This document shows, piece by piece, positions 60,929 to 64,000 of a stretch of 64,000 bases of DNA (position 1 is its first letter; every line of letters starts with the position of its first letter). The translations under genes and the position numbers were made by a program. Origin of the DNA: Streptomyces eurythermus. GTDB taxonomy: Bacteria > Actinomycetota > Actinomycetes > Streptomycetales > Streptomycetaceae. The DNA is taken from NCBI RefSeq assembly GCF_014649115.1, contig NZ_BMSK01000030.1, positions 26,201 to 90,200 of the forward strand, written 5' to 3'. A model generated the notes under the pieces. The model was not told the origin of the DNA. It saw nothing but the letters and a program-made list of their open reading frames with translations, and ran no database searches.

Positions 60929-61516
60929 ATGGATGCTTCTCACGACGCCGATCGCTGTGACCGTGCTGGGCTGGTGTGGGTCCGGTCGATGGGTGGCCCC
61001 TTGATCGTCGTTCCGGAGTCCTCGGTGAACGCCTGGGGTGGATGCACGGAGGACGGTTCCGTCCTTGGCGATACCGATGGCCGCGATGACTACGACCGCG
61101 CTTGCGAGGTGGAGGACTGGGCCGGTGTGATCGCCGTGGGCACGGGCGCCGTCACTGCGCTTGTCCTGGCCGATGAACCTGCAAGAACGTGCTTCCTGCC
61201 GGAGAAACTGCTGTTCGTGCGGTGGCTGGCCACAGACTCCGAGGCTGAGTTGTTCGCAGCAGCCGAAGCGGTCCTGGCCGATCCGGTCACCGCTTGGGAG
61301 GACGGCGGACTGTGGGTCAACGATGGCCCGGCGGTGTTGATGGATTCGGCCGTAGCAGGCGCCGATCTGGGAACGGAGTATCCCGACGGGGGCCGGCCGG
61401 ACCAGGCTCCAGTGCAGATCCCGGCAGGCCAGTGGAGGGTGCGGGCAATCCATAAGAACGGCGACTTCCCATGGGTCGGCTTGGTGCAGCTCCTCGCCGA
61501 GGACGGTCACCCCTGA
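60929..61516 (+). CDS. Imm21-family immunity protein
   Basis: 195 residues. VWVRSMGGPLIVVPESSVNAWGGCTEDGSVLGDTDGRDDYDRACEVEDWAGVIAVGTGAVTALVLADEPARTCFLPEKLLFVRWLATDSEAELFAAAEAVLADPVTAWEDGGLWVNDGPAVLMDSAVAG is the complete Imm21 pattern, with the SMGGPLIVxPxxxxxxWGG opening as hallmark. Imm21 proteins protect the producer from the toxin domain of a polymorphic toxin, normally encoded just upstream. Here only 0.9 kb of unreadable sequence lies upstream, so the toxin has probably been lost or the gene kept as an orphan defence against neighbours. Confidence 0.9.
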   Translation: MDASHDADRCDRAGLVWVRSMGGPLIVVPESSVNAWGGCTEDGSVLGDTDGRDDYDRACEVEDWAGVIAVGTGAVTALVLADEPARTCFLPEKLLFVRWLATDSEAELFAAAEAVLADPVTAWEDGGLWVNDGPAVLMDSAVAGADLGTEYPDGGRPDQAPVQIPAGQWRVRAIHKNGDFPWVGLVQLLAEDGHP

Positions 61517-62628
61517 CGCTCAGACCTCTGCCACTCGAACTGCGGTTGGCCTGCCGTCGTCCGCGTCGGCAGACCGTGCCGCGGGGCCAGCGGCACAGGC
61601 GGAAGGCCGGGACCAGGACGGCGCACGGCGGCGCTGGCGAGTCGAGGCGGCGGACCGGATTCAACCGTGCCCGGCCGGCGCGGACGGCGAGCTGCGCGGA
61701 ACCGGGCGGGTTCGGGGGCCGGCCCGGAACACCACCGCACGGGTTTGCGGCAGGGGAGGGGCGGGCGGCCCGTCCGGGCAACGTGCGACGGGCACGGACG
61801 GCTCCGAATTGTTCCTGACCGGTGGCGCCGGCGGGCGGCCGACAGGCCGGAGAACCTCCTGGTGGCCACCGTGACGGTGCCCGCTGCCCGCTGCCCGCCG
61901 TCCCGGCGTGGGACCGGGCCGTCGCGCCCGGCTGCCAGGGCCGCCGTTTTCGTCGTGTTGTTCCGTCGGCGCCGTGTCGCCGATTCCGCCGTCGCCTGTC
62001 CGCCGCGACCAGGACGCCCTGCACCAGGACGATGACGACGGCCAGCTTCTCGACGAAACGGCTGCGGGCCTCGGTACGCCACCCCAGCCTCCTCATGTAG
62101 CGGGGATCTGGTGACGCCGGGGCTGCGTTGCTGGCGGATGGCACAAGGCCATCGGACAACCTGGCCGAATACCACACGGTGGATCACCGTGGACCGGCGC
62201 GACGACGTGGGCGACGTTCACTGCCGTGGCCCTGTCCGAGGGCTGTGGAGCACTCCGAGCCCGGCCTCGTGATCGGTAGCCCGGCGCAGTACCGGGCCGG
62301 ACGCCGTCGACTCCCGCACCCGGACAGCCGACTGCAGTCGTCGGAATCGGCGGGCAGAGGCACAGCAGGATGCCCTCATCGACGGCCGCCGGGGCTCAGT
62401 AGGGCGGGTGCTGCCCATAGCCGCATTGGGGGGCTCTATCTTCTGTCCGTGCCATAGGGTGCGGAGGGACGGTTCCAGACGGCGTCTGACCGGCTACGGA
62501 CGTCGGCGCTTCAGGGTGATGGTGATGGTTGGCCGAGGGAGAGGCCGGTTCCCGCGAGGAATCCGTCGAGGACGTGGCGGCCCACGCGAGCTTCGGCGCG
62601 GCCGTCTCTGGTCTGGTAGCCGTGGGAC
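61517..62628. other. 1.1-kb stretch without a supported gene
   Basis: Long frames exist on the minus strand (61507-62187 and 61317-62177), but their translations are almost entirely Arg, Pro, Ala and Gly, and the two overlap in different frames, as expected by chance in GC-rich DNA. No ribosome site, family or repeat is seen. Confidence 0.45.
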
Positions 62629-63546
62629 TCAGGCTTCGATGCGTACCCAGGTGCGGCCGGCGCGGAGAAAGAGGGTACCGTCGCGGCCCTGGCCGCAATG
62701 CATCACCACCCGCCCGGGCACCCGCACCCGCTCCTGACTGGTGGCGACACACACGTCGCCAACCAACTCCGCGCGGGTCACGGTGGTCCTACGCTTGTAG
62801 TGGTCACGGCTGGTCAGGACCACCCGCGTGCCGCGCACGGCGAATCCGTCCGGGCTTTGCACCGGGCTGCGGTAGCTCGCGACTTCGCCGGTCGAGGGTG
62901 TGATCCGGGTGAGGAAGGTCCCTTTGGGGCTGTACCAGACCAGCCACACTGACTCGCCTTCCGTGGCGGCCGTGCAGCCTTCCAGTGGCGAGTCGGGAAG
63001 TCTCCCCTTCGGTGCCCACGTGGCGACACCCCGGTTGTTCCAGCCCGCCAGGCCGGCCGCGGACTCCGGGTGGCCGCCGTAGATACCCTCGTCGCCGTAG
63101 GCGGTCCAGATCCCCCCGCTGCGGTCGGTGACCAGGGCCGGAATGTCGTCACCGAGGCAGAAGGCACCCTCTTGCCGACCCTCGGGGGAGTACACGACGG
63201 CGTTCTCCCGCCAGTCTCCCTCCGCGTCCCGGTGGGTACGGCCCGACACGAGCAGGAACCGGGACCCGGGGAGGAGAGCCAGATGGCTGGGCCACATGTC
63301 GATCCCTTCGACCGGGATGCGCCGCCGCTCCTGCCCTGAGGTGATGACCAGCTCCCCGCCGAAGGGCGTCTCGACGTGCCATCCGACCCACCCGCGGGGA
63401 TACTTGTCGCGGCTCAGGTACCGGCGCTGGACCAGCATCACGGCCAGTTCGCCATCCGGCCCCACGGTCCACCACAGCGCACGCCACCCCGCCTGGACGT
63501 CCTTGAGGGACAGCCTCCACGCGATGGGCAGCTCATCGATCGTCAT
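62629..63546 (-). CDS. Beta-propeller-like hypothetical protein
   Basis: 305 residues from the ATG at 63546, preceded by AAAGGTG. Repeating beta-sheet units with Trp/Tyr-Gly signatures: GWRALWWTVGPDGELAVMLVQRRY, IDMWPSHLALLPGSRFLLVSGRTHRD, GDDIPALVTDRSGGIWTAYGDEGIYGG, GESVWLVWYSPKGTFLTRITPSTGEVASY, RTWVRIEA. This looks like a six-bladed propeller similar to NHL/Kelch-like cytoplasmic proteins of Streptomyces, with no signal peptide or catalytic set. I assign no function. Complete, monocistronic, with normal codon use. Confidence 0.75.
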   Translation of the reverse strand: MTIDELPIAWRLSLKDVQAGWRALWWTVGPDGELAVMLVQRRYLSRDKYPRGWVGWHVETPFGGELVITSGQERRRIPVEGIDMWPSHLALLPGSRFLLVSGRTHRDAEGDWRENAVVYSPEGRQEGAFCLGDDIPALVTDRSGGIWTAYGDEGIYGGHPESAAGLAGWNNRGVATWAPKGRLPDSPLEGCTAATEGESVWLVWYSPKGTFLTRITPSTGEVASYRSPVQSPDGFAVRGTRVVLTSRDHYKRRTTVTRAELVGDVCVATSQERVRVPGRVVMHCGQGRDGTLFLRAGRTWVRIEA

Positions 63547-63671
63547 GGGGATTCACCTTTGGGACTCCAGGGGCCTACGCCACCTGAAGATCACCACGTT
63601 ACAGCTCGGGTCAATCCCCACTCCCGCCAAGGGAGCGAAGATCGGCTTTCGTGCCGTCCCAGGACCGTGTC

Positions 63672-64000
63672 CTACGTGGTGAGGCGGACGAGTCGCTTGT
63701 AGCAGCACAGGGCGGCGGCGAGGCCGAGAAAGGCCAGGTAGTTGCGGTGATCGCGTTCGTAGCGAGGGCTCAAGCGGCGGTAGCCGGACAGCCAGGACAT
63801 CGTCCGCTCGATGACCGACCTGCGGCGCCCTAATCGCTCGCTGGACTCGATGCCTTTGCGGGCGATGCGCACGCCGATGCGCTTCCCGTGGAGCCGTCTG
63901 CGCAGGTCGGCCCGGTCGTAGGCTTTGTCGGCGTGCAGGCGCTGGGGCTTGAAGTGGCGGCCGCGGTGGGGGTCGTGTCTCGTTTGGTGACCCTCCACCA
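63672..64000 (-). mobile_element. IS5-family transposase, C-terminal part (cut by window edge)
   Basis: The frame continues past the right edge. GRHFKPQRLHADKAYDRADL, RRRLHGKRIGVRIARKGIES, ERLGRRRSVIERTMSWLSGY and RRLSPRYERDHRNYLAFLGL contain the second catalytic Asp (ADKAYD) and the final Glu (VIERTMSWL) of the DDE set, followed by the usual LAAALCCYKRL end. This part is intact. Whether the full gene is cannot be judged. Confidence 0.9.

Noticed and set aside
61317..62187. Two long minus-strand open frames (over 220 residues each)
   Set aside because: They overlap each other in different frames, are dominated by Arg, Pro, Gly and Ala, and lack ribosome sites. They are typical chance frames at this GC content.
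1..64000. Prophage or integrative conjugative element
   Set aside because: No integrase, excisionase, Tra/Spd, portal, capsid or tail genes and no att-like tRNA end were recognised. The mobile content is IS remnants only.
1..64000. CRISPR array, tRNA or rRNA genes
   Set aside because: No regularly spaced direct repeats, cloverleaf-like sequences or rRNA segments were seen by eye. A covariance-model scan was not possible.

Overview
The window is high-GC actinobacterial DNA, almost certainly from a Streptomyces chromosome arm. The indications are GTG and TTG starts, Tat-exported enzymes, DUF574 and MT0933 proteins, an SCO0854-type RING protein, and a perfect CebR operator in front of a cellulase. 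No rRNA, tRNA, CRISPR array, integrase or replication origin was seen. Intact genes alternate with decayed gene pieces and at least nine insertion-sequence remnants, as expected of a recombining accessory region.

Layout. 0-10 kb: the end of an Fsr-type MFS exporter, a protein with the LQRTAGN signature of contractile-injection-system cargo, PhoD phosphatase with possible PHO repeats, a P450 fossil, a beta-lactamase-fold hydrolase, a DUF574 methyltransferase, and several pseudogenes. 10-20 kb: an aldo/keto reductase, SnoaL-like, GlcG/HbpS-like and MFS block divergent from a MarR regulator; a graveyard of oxidoreductase fragments; a second MFS; an HxlR regulator divergent from a quinone-reductase-like gene; and an NmrA-like reductase. 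20-29 kb: a tandem SUKH protein, a mycothiol-dependent-isomerase-like protein, an MT0933-type antitoxin, a nest of IS701, IS5 and IS630 remnants around an acetyltransferase, and a TetR/SDR divergent pair sharing a clear operator.

29.8-37.1 kb holds the most interesting unit: a minus-strand operon, in transcription order ATP-grasp ligase, radical SAM enzyme, second ATP-grasp ligase, mercaptopyruvate-type sulfurtransferase, MFS exporter, PLP C-S lyase. The last four genes overlap by 4 bases (GTGA). A -35/-10 pair and a perfect 7-3-7 palindrome lie upstream. I read it as a biosynthetic cluster for a small, probably sulfur-containing, amide-bonded molecule. I do not recognise it as a known pathway.

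37-50 kb: a frameshifted HExxH metallopeptidase, a frameshifted kinase-like membrane protein, a Tat-exported cholesterol-oxidase-like flavoenzyme, a frameshifted deaminase-fold toxin with the LQRTAGN signature, a P450/ferredoxin pair, a secreted crystallin-like protein, and a GH5-Fn3-CBM2 cellulase under CebR. 50-64 kb: a RING and TerD-like fusion protein, IS5 and IS110 remnants, a HEAT-repeat protein, an Imm21 immunity protein, a beta-propeller-like hypothetical protein, and an IS5 copy leaving the window.

Toxin-like (LQRTAGN proteins, deaminase fold, HExxH) and immunity-like (SUKH, Imm21) genes recur across the window without an injection apparatus, suggesting dispersed effector and immunity cargo. 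Many ORFs are interrupted by single-base shifts. Some may be assembly errors rather than real pseudogenes.
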